From NCBI GenBank assembly GCA_037013495.1, contig CM072802.1:49155275-49219274 (forward strand): 64,000 nucleotides of DNA, written 5' to 3'. The position numbers and the translations under genes were made by a program. The notes under the pieces are model-generated. The model did not search any database, was not told where the DNA came from, and saw only the letters and a list, made by a program, of their open reading frames with translations. Origin of the DNA: Hippophae tibetana. Lineage: Eukaryota; Streptophyta; Magnoliopsida; Rosales; Elaeagnaceae. Positions within the stretch are counted from its first letter, which is position 1. Every line of letters begins with the position of its first letter. Positions 35,344-47,841 of the stretch are shown piece by piece.

Positions 35344-36506
35344 ATGTTGAGCAATATTATTGGTAGAGGAAAATCTCAAGAGACAAGGAGGAGGTATCCA
35401 TCATGCATAGAGAAAGAAAGACAAGCTCTCCTCAGAATGAAAGAGAGACTCAATGATGATAAGCTTCAATCCTCCTGGACAAGCACCAATCAAAATTGCT
35501 GCTCTTGGAAAAGAATATGGTGTGATGACCAAACCAATCATATCATCTTCCTTAGTCTTAGTCCCATATTTGATGGTTCTTCTCATTGGACTCCTGTGGT
35601 TTACCAAGATGATCCTACTGATCTACTACTTGACTTTCCCTATTTGCAGCACTTGGACCTCAGTGGAAATACCTTCACAACCATTCTAGCCTTCCTTGGC
35701 TCCTTAAGTCATCTAGCCTCGCTCAACTTTTCACATAATCCCCTTCCTGGAATTGTTCCTTTAGAGCTTGGTAATCTTAAGAGACTAAACTTTCTACATC
35801 TTAGCAGTAGTAATTATACTAATAATCTTATTGTTGACAACTTTGAATGGCTTTGACATCTATCTTCTTTGACAACTCTTAAGCTTGAAAATGTCAAGTT
35901 CAGGAATTCCTCCAATTGGCTTCATTACATCAAAATAGCTCCTTCTCTTTCAACTCTAGAGCTAAGGTCTTGTGATTTTCCTGAGATGATACTCGACCTC
36001 AAAACTTCCAATTTGACTTCTTCTTCCAACTCTCTCAAACATCTCTACATGAATCAAAACAAGATTCATCGTAACGTAATTCCTCTGTTGCTGAATGTGA
36101 GCAGTAACCTTGTTAATCTTACTCTTTCTTCTAACAATGGCATGCCATTAGGTCCATTTCCAGATAGTTCATTTGAAAATATGAAATTGCTTTCTTATAT
36201 TGACTTGTCACAAAATGGAGTTGAGGGAGGAATGCCAAAATCCTCAGGCGATCTTTGCAAGTTAATGACATTGATCTTGTATGGCAATGGTTTTGGAGGG
36301 TAGCTTAACAATCTTTTAAAAAACTTAAATTTTGGTTGCACTAAGAATTCCTTAGAGATTTTAGATCTTAAAAGGAACCAATTGGAAGGGTTATTTCTTG
36401 ATTTTAGAACCTTTCAGTCTCTTAGTGAGCTATATCTTGATGATAATCAATTACAGGGTCCTCTGCCCAAATAGTTTAAGCCGATGTTTTGAGTTTAAGT
36501 AGAAAT
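35344..36506 (+). pseudogene. LRR receptor-like protein (RLP) pseudogene, N-terminal part
   Basis: Encodes the start of an extracellular leucine-rich repeat receptor-like protein of the Cf/EIX type. The N-terminal cap is visible as CIEKERQALLRMKERL followed by NCCSWKRIWCD. LRRs then follow, for example LQHLDLSGNTF, LASLNFSHNPLPGIVPLELGNL, LVNLTLSSNN and LSYIDLSQNGVEGGMP. Such proteins sense microbial or plant ligands at the cell surface. A signal peptide is missing because the LINE fragment abuts the gene at about 35343. In-frame stops occur after 35854 (TGA) and at 36301 (TAG), and frameshifts near 36470. The gene is cut at 36506 by an LTR element. Confidence 0.88.
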
Positions 36507-36979
36507 TGTTTGGAGAAAATTTTCTGGTTAGGGATTCTAGTGATTTTTAGAAAGGAGTGGAAAAATAGACAAATAAATAGATCATGTATTCTCCTCATTT
36601 AAGGGTTATATATATGTATAACATCCTACACATGTGGCAAGTTACGTATAAGCGACTATGTATACATGGTAACATATGTAGTAAAAACAGAAAGCAGATC
36701 GCTACAAGTATTACACACAAATAAAGGGAGGTCGTTATATACAGGTCACTCATGGAGAGGGAGGACCGTGATCACGTCGGGATATCATAATTTCATAAGG
36801 TCTTCACATCCAAGACCTCGTTGTTTGATAACGAGATACTTTTGTCGATTGGGTTGTATGCTCTACCAAGCTCGTTGGGCCCATACCATTTGTTAAGCCA
36901 ACCCTATATCTTCGCTATACCTTAGCAGGGTACCTATACTTATTAGGTCATATATCTGTTACATATTTAATATCAAACA
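36507..36979 (-). repeat. 3' LTR of the LARD-type element
   Basis: Aligns end to end with 44392-44862, with scattered substitutions. Confidence 0.88.
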
Positions 36980-38399
36980 TTAACTCTCATATTCTCTTGA
37001 TTTTGAGAAGTCAAGGGAATAATACTTGTTTGTTGATTTTAATTTAAATAAATCACTTTAAATGATTCAATATATCTAAGTATATAACGATCACTCAAAC
37101 GATACAATTTTCGATCGTGAGGTTATTTAACTACAAACAATATTACTTTAATTAATTTTATTTTTTAGTTAAACCTTTCAGTTTTCCGCTCACTTTATAA
37201 ATAGTAAAGAAATTTACTTTTATCATACGTTTTAACTTAAATTTATTTTCAGACAATTTCGACTCGTTAAGTGTTTTCCTATTATTTCTCTCTGTCTACC
37301 CGTTAGAAAAATACTTAGTCTATTTTTTAGTTCATTTGTTTAATAACGTCAAAGGGAGAACCAATCAATTCTCTATTTTTAGGTCGAGATTCAAATGACC
37401 AATATTCACATTAAGTAATTTCTTCTTCTTATTATTATTTTTTAAGCATGTCTCAAAAGAGAAAATAGGTGGTTTATCCTATGGCGATGTGATATAGGTC
37501 GTTAGGTAGCGCACCTGATACTTATATAATACCAAATGTTATATTAAATCCTCTATTTGTGTTATCAAGTTGTTAAGAGTATTTTTATTATTAATTCAAG
37601 TTTGAAGGGTTTGAAGGGGTAAACCCTTCAGGCTCTCCTCGGGTTTCGTTATTAACTCTAAAAGCAGGTCGTCATTTAAGTGCTACCTAATTGTCATATA
37701 AACATTGCCTAATCAAGTTGTCATATAAGAGTTACTTGATTAGGTCTTGTATGCATAGGTGACCCAGGTCGTTTACTTTGACCTAAAGATCTTGGTCTTT
37801 AGGTCTCGATTTTCAAGTTGCTAGGTGAATGCTACTATGCCACTCCATTATTATAGAGTTACAATTTAAGTAATCCTTACGAATAAGGAAGGTGGATGGC
37901 CTTGCTATTGGAAGTCATATATCTAATCCCTTATTTGTCACGTAGCTTGAGAAGCGGGGTTTTTATTGCACCGCACTACACTATGATATGGTATTTTCAA
38001 ACTAGAAATAAATCATCGCCTTATAGTGGATAGATGGCTCATATACCCTAACTACCCCAAAGAACCAGGAACCTAAATGCTCTACCTCAATGAAAAATAT
38101 GTGAATTGCTATGTCTATATTGCTGTTAATACTGAAGTAATGGGGTGAACTAAGGTCCATTTCGAAGGAAGTGGTGGAACTTGTCAGAAGAGATTAATGT
38201 CCCATATTCAAATACAACATGCCATGGTGAAATATTAATCCACAGTTAGATGCAACATGTGAGGGTGAAATATCCAACCCCTCACATGCGCTTCCATAAG
38301 AGGAGTAGTTTTCCCTAGAACTCAAGTATCTTTCTTAAGACTTATTTTGGATTATGAGCGAGTCATTTAATAATACCTGCATTTTTATCATGTTGAAAC

Positions 38400-38950
38400 A
38401 CATCTGGCGTCTCAAGTGGAAGGGCTAGGGGACTCCACCTCCAATCATGACGCATAGGATGCATCCTGCATCTCGAGTGGGGGGATCAGGGGACTCCACC
38501 TCCAATCATGAGGCATAAGACATATCCCGTATTTTCAAGTTGGGTCAGGGGGCTCCACCTCCAATCATGAGGCATAAGATGTATCCCACATCCCAAGCGA
38601 GAAGGTCAGATGATTTTTCCTGACTTAGGGGCATGAAATAAGACGCCCAAAGTCTGATTGCGAGCATATTTTGCATCTCGAGTGAGGGGGTCAAGGGACT
38701 CCTCCTCCAATCACGAGGCATAGGACGTATCCTATATCCCGAGTGGGGGTGTCAGGGGACTCCCCCTTCAATCACGGGGCATAAGTTGTCTTGCATCTCA
38801 AGTGAGAAGGTCAAATGACTTATCCCTACTTGAGGTACGAAATAAGACATCCAAAACATAATTGTGAGCATATTTCGCATCTCAAGTGGGGTGGTCAGGG
38901 GATTCCTCCTCCAATCATGGGGTATAAGACAGGTCGTATCTCAAGTGGAG
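38400..38950. repeat. Tandem repeat array in the LARD-type element
   Basis: Units of about 60 bases share ctcgagtgggggggtcagg-like and cctccaatcatgaggcataag motifs; at least seven degenerate copies are present. A longer period (about 230 bases) is superimposed, marked by the repeated segment cgaaataagac and the following gagcatatttcgcatctc. Confidence 0.75.
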
Positions 38951-39056
38951 GGTCATAAATTTTGTGAGATAGGCGACATGCGAGGGTGAAAACCGTACCC
39001 CACATGTGCTCTAAAATTTGAGGAATTGATCACTTTAATATTTTGCGAAATATGCG

Positions 39057-39088
39057 ACATGTGAGGGTGAAAACCCTACCTCACATGT
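39057..39088. repeat. Inverted repeat (hairpin) acatgtgagg / cctcacatgt
   Basis: A 10-base perfect stem with an inner gggt/accc pairing. Related copies lie at 38255-38288 and 38975-39007. Confidence 0.7.
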
Positions 39089-40318
39089 GCTCCAAATTTT
39101 CCTTGCAAGAAGAAAGTAAATACTTTGACACACTCAGTTAAATACTCAAAATATGGGAGTTCATGTATTGACCTTACGTGCCTAAAGAAAACACGATGCA
39201 AACTTCATAATAACTTTATCAATATTTGGATAATGAATTGGTTGTATACACCATATGTGGGGCGAATAGTCCCGCTTTATAATAATTTCATCAACAATTT
39301 TTCTTGTCATAATGGGATAAATAATACGACTTGATAAATCCATCAACACAGGAATGAATTGTCGATATCTTGATGAATACTAAATCGTTATGAAAGACCC
39401 AAGTATATGCACTAATAATTAGGACAACACAAGTAAAGTTTACAGATCATACTTGGTTAATGAATGTCGTTAAATAGTCTTTGAAGATCGAAGTATCATC
39501 ATATGTGAATGAAGTATTGATCCTTTTATAATTTCTTTTCGCAATGCATGGATTACACATATCCTGAAGTGCACCAAACTCTACCTCATTCACCAAGATC
39601 AATCCCTACATCATATAAATAAGCACATGTAATGATCAGCTTATATATCATATAAACTCACCTCGCGTGGTGTCCATAAGCTTCCCTTAACTTGTTTGAA
39701 ATTGAGTCTTCAAAATCATGGTGATAAAGCCACCATGAAGGGTCTCTATATGAAAGCTCTTATTCGATGTAGCAATAGAGGCATCAACTCCAATCAAGTC
39801 AGCCCCTTAAATGTAATCATCATTTGAAGTAACATGTCTTTACTTGACCTATACATGTCTGAATGGCCAACTAGGAGGCAGGGTTGCCCATATCATTACT
39901 CTAAGACATCTACCAAGACCTTAGGCGTTGTACCTATTCGGCATTACTACCATGCCTTTGCTAGTCAAAATATATCAGGCCCAAATCATACCATAATCGC
40001 TTCTACTATTGATTTCTTAATCTATATAGAAGTGTCATCCCAATCGAAATTGACCTATAGGTTGTAGAAATATCAAAGTCATTGGCAGCATGGTAAGGAA
40101 AGTAAAAGGTATCTACGACTAGAGGTTTTAAATTAAAGACTTGGGTTACATATCGCAATCCCACTCAGCCATTTCGAGCAGTAAACCTTGGATTGGTTTA
40201 TCTTATTTGTTTAAATTCGAATTGAAAACCCAAATCTTCTGGTAAATGTATTTCAAATCGATCTTTTAACCATATTTAGAGCATGGCTGATATAACTTCA
40301 AGTCTTTATTAGACGAAC

Positions 40319-40361
<43 letters not shown>

Positions 40362-42050
40362 CTTCAAGTCTTTATTAGACGAACTATATATATATATATT
40401 GCAATTAACTCCAATTAATTTAGACGCAGTCCGTTCTTCACTTCCTAAGTCTCAACCATCCCAAGCCCAGTTCAATTAAGCCCCAACCCGTTCTTATTTA
40501 GGTGAATTTCTTCTCAGTGGGTTCAGTCTATTCCCCCTTAGGTCACACCAATTCTAATCTATCTATGTGACAATTTCAGTCCATCAATTTTAACGAAAAA
40601 GCTTGAAAATTATAAACCATAAGTTCAAGAACACCACTACCCAAAAGAAGATACGACCTGGAGGTGTGTATCCTAATTATTTTGTCTCTCTCAAGTCCAT
40701 CCATTAGTTCATACCAAGGAACGACCAGGTCAGCCCATTAGCGGCCAGAACCATACCATCCCACTAGATATCATAACAGATCACAACACCAACTAGCTCG
40801 TGGGTTGGTGGCTTAAGGTTAGTTTCAGATTGAAAGCAAATCCACACTCATCAATTCGTGGTAGGTATATCTAATTCATCATTTATGGTAACCTATCAAG
40901 TGCAGTTCTTCTATAGAAATTGGCCCAGTTCAATCAACACCTAGCAAATATTCAAAATCCAAGTCGTGATCATCACCACATGAATCGATCAAGTAGGTGC
41001 AGTTGGGAAGTCCAGTTTATTTCTAGCCAACCCCATTTTTGACAACCCGCTACTCATAAATCTAAATCTACACCAATAGCACATGACTTTCCTTTGTCAT
41101 CTTTTTGAGCCCATTGAGCGACCAAAACCCAGTTCACGATTCCCTTAACACACCATTGAAAGTTCTAGCTCTGGTTTGCTCGATCTGTGCCATGCTACCA
41201 CTACCTCGTCTAACAATAAATACCTACACCAACTACATATCGTGACCCAATCCTCCCCGACTTGCACCATGACCTGTACCAGCTCAATCTATTCATGGCC
41301 AAAAATGGAATGAAACGAGCTAGGAATGAAACTGGTAGTAGTTCGCGGCTTCCACTATTCGTGTAGATATCATAACAGATCGTCAAATTTGGATTCACAG
41401 TCCATTTAAACACAAACAACCCCAATGTTGTCTTGTATGCGCTAGAAGCTATCCAGATTCACAATTCACCTTTCTAGCCCAACGACCCATATCTCTCCAA
41501 GTCGTTCACATAGCGACCTGAATGATGGCGGCCATGGTAGAGATGGTTTCAAAGTACTCACCCTCTACGCATACGCTAGGTATCAAAGCCTGTTATTCGC
41601 TGGACTTCCATCCACGTAACGGCCCAGCCCAGATTGATCTGACAACACAACTTCCTCAGATTCCTGAGTGGACCTCCACAAATCAGCTTCCTATAAGCTT
41701 TAATTTCTGGTGAGAGAGGTTTGGTACTATTTAGAAATAGGTTTATTTTTGGCAAAGATGTGGAGTGACAGCAAGGTCTGCTACCAAATATAATTAAATG
41801 CAATTTTCACTTCTCTAATTTGGCTTATCAAAATACGTGTAGCCCATATTCATAATAGCCCACATGTGCATCAAATATGCAACATTGTGACACCCTTATG
41901 AGTGATAAGTGAAGCTCGGTAAATGAGGACGGGCTGTCCATTTTGTGTGAAGTAAATAGGTACGATCCATAAGAGTTTATTTGGGTCGAACTAGGCCTAG
42001 TTGGGAAGCCTAGTTCATTTCTCTCCAGTCCAATTTTACTCGATGTTCAT

Positions 42051-43256
42051 TGATAACTGTATTTTATATAGTTATTTTCATCTATTTTAATAATTATAAT
42101 TGCTATGTTCTTGACATTTTTAGTTAATTTTAGGGGAATAAAGTAATATTTACTGTTTATTTGTTAGGGAATATATGTTTAAGAAAATTAAAGAATTTGA
42201 ATCAAAAAAGTACTCAATTGCAAATTTATGTATGAAAATATAATTTAAAATAAAAAAGTACTTAATTGCAATTAATAAAAGTATAAAATATAATTTGAAT
42301 TAAAATAGGGCTTAATGGTAATTAACAAAAGTTTAAAAGTTAATTTAAATTAAAAAAGGCTTAATTGAAATTAAAGAAAGTTTAAAATTTAATATGAATT
42401 AAATTGGAGGGCTAAAATGCAATTAAGGAAATTTATTTTCTGCGCAGGAAAAGGAGGCCACTTCCCGCCATCACCGACGCGCGACATAAACCGTTCGATC
42501 AGGAAATCAATGGCTACGATGAGGTGCGTGGAATCCATACGCAACAAGCACGGGTGGACACGGGTATTTAGGTGCACGTTGCTCGGCATTGAGTGGGGCC
42601 CACCTACCGCGCAGGCCAGGGTGCAGGGTGGGACCCACGTGTCTACTGCATAGGCATTTTCCCGTGCGATGTGGTCCACAGAAAATTCGCGCGCCATAAC
42701 CATCCAACAAATGATACAATGCCACATGTCTCAAATATTCCTACAGCTAATCCGAAGTGGACACGTGGCACGTATTAGGTAAAACAAAAGCGTAGAACCA
42801 GCGCACGCGTTTACGGAGCTCGGAAGAGATGTATGGATAAAATTAGAAGTTCTTGATTGACAAATTAAATTTACTAAAAAAATATAAATCAAGAGAAAAT
42901 AATATGATTCGAGTGGATTAATTTGGTGAAAAACTGCAATCCTATAATTCTTTTAACTTTTTATAAAACTCTTTAGTTAACTTGTTCCAATTAACGATTC
43001 TTTTGGATAAAATCAGAGTGAAATAATTTTAGTACTCAACAAATGTAGTGACAAATCTTCGTGGGAACGATAACTTTACTTATCAAATTTTATTACTTGT
43101 GACTTTGTATACTTGCACAATTTTATGTTCTCCAAAAAAGACAACAAGTTTTTGGCATCGTTACCGAGGATTTGTTTACTATTTTTATTGTTGATATTAA
43201 TATCAATCAATCTGATTTTAATTAAAAAAAATAGAGGAAATAATCGAGTTTCACAA
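42051..43256 (+). mobile_element. Gypsy LTR plus primer-binding site nested in the LARD-type element
   Basis: Starts TGATAACTG like the solo LTR at 3324-5190 (opposite strand) and aligns with it at both ends, but lacks about 760 bases that include the TATA box. The LTR ends at gacaaca near 43146. A gypsy primer-binding site ttggcatcgttaccgagg (about 43158-43175) and about 80 internal bases follow. The pentamer ttcat occurs at 42046-42050 and again at 43257-43261, which would fit a target duplication around a truncated element, though by chance alone it is not strong. Confidence 0.7.
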
Positions 43257-44370
43257 TTCATTGTTTAACCAATCCACAAAATAGAGGAAACAACTCTCAA
43301 ATAACCCCAAACGACATGAAACGAGCTAGGAATGAAACTGGCAGCAATTAGAAGCTTGCCTTGTTCATTTAAATATCATAACAGATCGTCCTTATTAGCG
43401 ATCTCGCGATTCACTTTTCCAACCTCAATGACCCATATCATTCTGTTCAAGCGACGTCGCATACCTGTTCGTCCCTTTTTAGTTTGCCAGCTCCACCCAA
43501 TCAGCACCTAGTATGTTCTTCCTCAGTTCGTAGCAGTTCAACCGCATAAGCCCAGCTTGTTTTTCAGAGATTCGTACCGGGTCCAATTGATCCAACCCCA
43601 ATTTATGACGTATCCAACCCAACCCGTCTCTCTTCTGCTCGTTTCTTCATCTCTTCAGGCTGTTAATTCATCTCGTGGAGATTGTTTTTTGGTTTCATGA
43701 AAAGGTGTGTGACTGGGTTGTTTTGGATCTACACATTGTTAGCAGTTCGTGCTTGGTTGGTATTAGAGAGATGTCATCACTCTTCTACTATGAATTCTAG
43801 CATTTGCGAATTTAGATTATGTATCTATTTGCAAGAATTGGGTTTTTCACATGGGCTGAGCCTAACCCAATTCGTTCAAGATAATGTTTATACATCCCAT
43901 TATTCACTGTTTTACTCGGTATGCACTATCGCCACTCCCAATTTACGCCATTTCCTATCAATACATTTCCTTTTCAGTTCACGAATTGTTTATCTGGTTT
44001 TGTGTGTTAAAATCAATTGGTGACAACTCATGCTGTTCATGGTAGTGTTTACAGTTGATCTGGGTCTAAGAACAACCAATGCTTGTTAACTTAGCTTGAG
44101 GCAGGGTGATTTGGACCAACGCTCTGACATCAGTTCGCTCCCAAGTCTGCATTGACCACAGTTCATCGTGGTCCTACTATAGCGACCTACAGGTCGCCCT
44201 GACCTCAGTTCTAAATCTGTCCCTGCGGATTGTGCAACCGCTCATTCTTCCAGCTCGCTACCCATTCCTATCCATTTTTTGTGTGCAAGTAAATGTCCCT
44301 AAAACGAGATAATTCTCCTTAGAATAAAAATGAAGGTCTCAAATGCCAACTATGGACTAGAAAGATTTGA
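43257..44370 (-). other. Non-coding interior of the LARD-type element, right part
   Basis: No supported gene; the longest open frames (such as 43682-44023) have no family motif. The stretch 43317-43395 is a diverged copy of 41311-41385 (both carry gaaacgagctaggaatgaaactgg), showing an internal duplication. Confidence 0.55.
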
Positions 44371-44390
44371 GTTCCCACAGACGGTGCCAA
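44371..44390 (-). other. Primer-binding site of the LARD-type element
   Basis: The minus strand reads TTGGCACCGTCTGTGGGAAC, close to the TTGGCGCCGTCTGTGGGAA site seen in many plant gypsy-related elements. This sets the element's orientation. Confidence 0.8.
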
Positions 44391-44391
44391 T

Positions 44392-44862
44392 TGTTTGGAG
44401 AGAATTTTCTGTTTAGAGATTCTAGTGATTTTTAGAGAAAAGTGGGAAAATGGACAAATGAATATATCCTGTATTCTCCTCATTTAAGGGGTATATATAT
44501 GTATGACATCCTACGCACATGACAAGTTACGTAAAGCGACATGTATATATGGTTACATATGTAGTAAAAACAAAAAGTAGATTGCTACAAGTATTACACA
44601 CAAATAAATTGAGGTCGTTATATACAGGCCGTTCACGGAGAGGGAGGACCGTGATCTCGACGGGATATCAAAATTTCACAAGGTCTTGACATCCAAGACC
44701 TCACCGTTTAATAACGAGGTAGTTTTGTCGACTGGGTTGTATGTTCTACCAAATTCGTTGGGCTTATACCATTTGTTAAGCCAATCCTATATCTTCGTTA
44801 TACCCTAGCGGGGTACCTATACTTATTAGGTCGTATGTCCATTACATATTTAATACTAAACA
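44392..44862 (-). repeat. 5' LTR of the LARD-type element
   Basis: 471 bp, TGTTTGGAG to CTAAACA. The primer-binding site adjoins its left edge. Confidence 0.88.
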
Positions 44863-45183
44863 GAAACAAACTCACAGGAACACTACCTGACGTCCCCAAG
44901 TTATGATCGTTAAAAGTGTTGCGCTTAGCTTACAATAAGTTAAACGGAACTCTGAGGGAAAATATTGGGCAGCTATCTAATCTTGAGATAATCGATGTTT
45001 CTTCAAATTCTTTTACTGGGGTTGTCTCACAAATTCACCTACAAAATCTTTCCAAACTGAATTTGCTAGATTTATCCTTCAACTCTTTAACATTGAACTT
45101 AAACACCAGTTGGGTTTCTACTAAACATTTGGCCATCATCAGATTGAGTTCTTGCAAATTGAGTACTCCTCAGTTTCCTAGCT
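44863..45183 (+). pseudogene. RLP pseudogene, middle part
   Basis: Continues the LRR series in the same sense: KLTGTLPDVPKL, then LKVLRLAYNKLNGTLRENIGQLSNLEIIDVSSNSFTG, then LDLSFNSLTLNL and LSSCKLSTPQFPSCL. One TGA stop lies near 44905. The copia element begins directly after at 45184. Compared with full-length RLPs, a long stretch of LRRs is missing between here and 50338. The C-terminal part therefore does not connect directly, and a deletion accompanied or followed the copia insertion. Confidence 0.88.
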
Positions 45184-45310
45184 GCCTTTATATAGGAATT
45201 ACAGGTAAACTAGATATGTCTAAAGTAACTAAATATAGATATGCCTGAAGTAAATAGATATACATTAGCATATATATATACATTAATATGTTACTAGATA
45301 TACATTAACA
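45184..45310 (-). repeat. 3' LTR of the copia element, truncated
   Basis: 127 bases align with the inner part of 50077-50337, from cctttatata to tacattaaca. The outer part (about 70 bases or more) is lost, and only two of the five internal 25-base repeats are present. Confidence 0.85.
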
Positions 45311-46740
45311 GCCCCCCTCAAACTCAAGGTGGATGTGAGACCAGCTTGAGGTTGTCAACCAAATTATGAGTGCGTCCTTTGGGAAGTGCCTTAGTGAAGA
45401 TATATGCAAGTTGATCATTGGAGGAAATGGGGAAAAGCTTGAGAGCACCATGGACAAGATGAGAGCGAATAAATTGACAATCAATCTCGATGTGTTTAGT
45501 CCGTTCATGGAAGACATCGTTATGAGCAATACGAATGGTACTCTAATTATCACAATAAAGGGAAGTATTAGAGGATGTGGACACACCCAAATTCTTAAGA
45601 AGCCATCGTAGCCAAAGAAGCTCAGATGTGGTATCAGCAAGAGCACGGTATTCTACTTTAGTATTAGAACGGGCCACGAAGGTTTGTTTCTTACTTCGCT
45701 AGGAAATCAAAGAAGAACCAAGGAGAACGTAATAACCTATAGTGGACCTACGAACAGTGGGATCTCCTACCCAATCAGCATCAGAGAATGCACAAAGTAC
45801 TAAAGGAGATTGAGCTGAGTAGAAAAGGCCATGGAAGATAGTGCCTTTCAAGTATTGTAGAATACGTAGAACATTATGACGAGTAACTGTAAGATAAACG
45901 AGGCTGCCAACCAATCGTCTATAAAGAGAGGGATTAGACAATGGTTGCCCCTACGATGGTGTGAGATGCGCATTAAGTTCAACTGGAGTGTCAACAGCCT
46001 TGCTGTCAATGAGTCCAGCTTGAGATAAGAGGTCAGATGCATACTTAGCTTGAGTAATATAAAGACCATCTGTGGAACGAATGATCTCAAGACCCAAGAA
46101 GTAGCTGAGATGTCCAAGGTCTTTCATCTCAAACTGCTGACTAAGAAAATCCTTGAGTTCTTGAATGCCATTGAGGTCATCACCAGTTATGATCATATCA
46201 TCCACATATAGGAGAAGCAAAATGGTGCCTTTATCATTGCAACAAAGAAATAAGGCAAAATCATAAGGACTGGTAGTGTAACCCAAGCGAAGGATGGTGG
46301 AGCTGAACTTGGAAAACCATGCTCATGGAGCTTTTTTAAGGCCATAAAGTGCTCGTCGAAGGCGACAAACCTTATTTGTTTCAACAGAAAGATCAGGAGG
46401 AGGTTGCATATAGAATTCTTCATGAAGATCCCCATTAAGGAATGTATTTTTGACATCCATCTGAAAAAGGTCTCATTTACTAGCTGTGGCAACAACTAAG
46501 AGGGTACCAAAAGAGGAAATACGGGCAACTATAGCAAAAGTCTCTTCATAATCAATCACATACTCTTGTGTAAAACCTTTTGCTACAAGACGAGCCTTGT
46601 AGCGATCGATAGAGCCATCAGAGCGAGTCTTGATTTTATATATCCACTTACTACCAACCACAGACTGACCAGGAGGGAGAGTAATCAGATCCCAAGTATG
46701 GTTTTTGGTTAATGCATCAATTTCTTCTTTCATTGCAATC
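45311..46740 (-). pseudogene. Copia reverse transcriptase and RNase H remnant
   Basis: Pieces in different frames: 46473-46733 with WKDLITLPPG-like TWDLITLPPGQSVVGSKWIYK; 45951-46286 with the intact catalytic LLYVDDMIITGDD and KDLGHLSYFLGLEI; 45699-45941 with CAFSDADWVGDPTVRRSTIGY of RNase H. A short deletion removes the part between LTVTR and LRILQYLKG. The RNase H end runs to the polypurine tract. At least five frame breaks. Confidence 0.87.
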
Positions 46741-46958
46741 TACCAAAAAGGGTTAGTAGATGCCTCACGATAGGTGTGAGGCTCATGGAGTGTGCCAAGG
46801 GCAATGTAACAATGATAGTAAAGTAAATGTGTAGGAATAGATCTTACCCGGGTTGAGTGGCGAGGTGAAATGTCTTGTGGAGGATCTTCAGGCGAAGCAA
46901 GAGTATGGGACCTATGTTTAAGGTGGGGTAGCTCGTTATCAACCTGTTCTTCTATAAC

Positions 46959-47841
46959 CTATCTAGGATAATCATCAAAAATATCTGAAGATTGAATAGT
47001 GAAGTCCATAGGTGGATTAGGAGTATCTTTAGAAGGAACAGGAGACTTATTTGAAAAGATTTCTAGAACATTTGAATTAGTTAGGGAAGAACGAAAGTGA
47101 GAAAGTTCAACAAATAAGCGATGTTCCCAAAAGATAACATTTCTCGAAACATGAAGACGATATGAGACAGATCCGAATGTATGAAGGTAATGATAGTCAG
47201 GGGATGACCCAAAAAGGTGCTCATACGGAGTCTGATTATGAATGACAACGCTTGGAATGCGATTAATGGCATGAACAACATGAAGATAAGCTTCACCCCA
47301 AAATGGGGCAGGAACTTTGGCAGAAAGAAGAAGAGCACAAACAGTGTCAAGAATATAATGAAGTTTTCTTTCCGCTCGACCATTTTGTTGAGAGGTTCCT
47401 GGACAGGTTAGATGATGTACAATTCCATAGGAGTGTAACAGACTTTGAAAAGCATTTTTGAGTATATTCAAGAGCATTATCATATCAAAAAGTTTTGATA
47501 TGTTTTAAGAATTTTGTTTCAACCATTTTTGCAAAGTTACTGTATATTGGTAAGATTTCAGAACGAGATTTCATTGGAAAGATCCAACTATAACGAGATT
47601 TCATTGGAAAGATCCAACTATAACGAGAATAATCATCAATAAAAACAACAAAATATCGAGATCCACCAATACTAGTAAGAGGAGAAGGTCCTCAAACATC
47701 AGAATGAATTAACTCAAAAATACTATTAGAGATATATTTACTATTATTGAAAGGTAAAGCTGGTTGTTTTCCTAACTGATATGAAGTACAATCAAAATTG
47801 TCTTTGGACATAGAACCCAATAGACCTTTAAAAGCTAAGTG
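46959..47841 (-). pseudogene. Copia integrase remnant
   Basis: The frame 46959-47483 carries TSQQNGRAERKLHYILDTV with the catalytic Glu, then PAPFWGEAYLHVVHAINRIPS and GSVSYRLHVSRNV. The upstream core (47484-47841) is broken and includes a perfect tandem duplication of 30 bases at 47562-47621. Inactive. Confidence 0.8.

Larger units (their letters stand above)
36980..42050 (-). other. Non-coding interior of the LARD-type element, left part
   Basis: No coding domain on either strand over 5 kb. It contains a tandem repeat array at 38400-38950, three hairpin-forming repeats at 38255-39088, and an AT microsatellite at 40323-40360 flanked by a duplicated 29-base block (40292-40320 and about 40358-40386). 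Confidence 0.65.
36507..44862 (-). mobile_element. Non-coding LTR retrotransposon (LARD type) inside the RLP gene
   Basis: An 8.36-kb element with 473- and 471-bp LTRs that both begin TGTTTGGAG and end in AAACA (TGTTTG/CAAACA inverted ends on the left copy). It is read on the minus strand: the 5' LTR is on the right and the primer-binding site TTGGCACCGTCTGTGGGAAC (minus) is at 44371-44390. Flanks gaaat (36502-36506) and gaaac (44863-44867) fit a target duplication with one change. The LRR coding sense resumes in register (LSRN then KLTGTLPD). The 7.4-kb internal region has no gag or pol motif, so it needed enzymes from another element. It hosts a nested LTR at 42051-43256. Confidence 0.88.

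Noticed and set aside
36666-36896. Open frame of 76 codons
   Set aside because: Lies wholly in the LTR of the LARD-type element.
38400-38950. Tandem array considered as a CRISPR-like repeat
   Set aside because: Units are degenerate, have no unique spacers and lie in a plant LTR element.
40323-40360. (AT)n microsatellite; also near 7003, 21500 and 25600
   Set aside because: Ordinary simple repeats in AT-rich plant DNA.
42389-42778. Overlapping open frames on both strands
   Set aside because: They fall in the GC-richer part of the nested LTR; related frames at 4455-4864 are the same LTR inverted, so no gene is implied.
43682-44312. Open frames of 113 and 68 codons
   Set aside because: No recognisable domain, inside a non-coding LTR element; composition fits chance frames.
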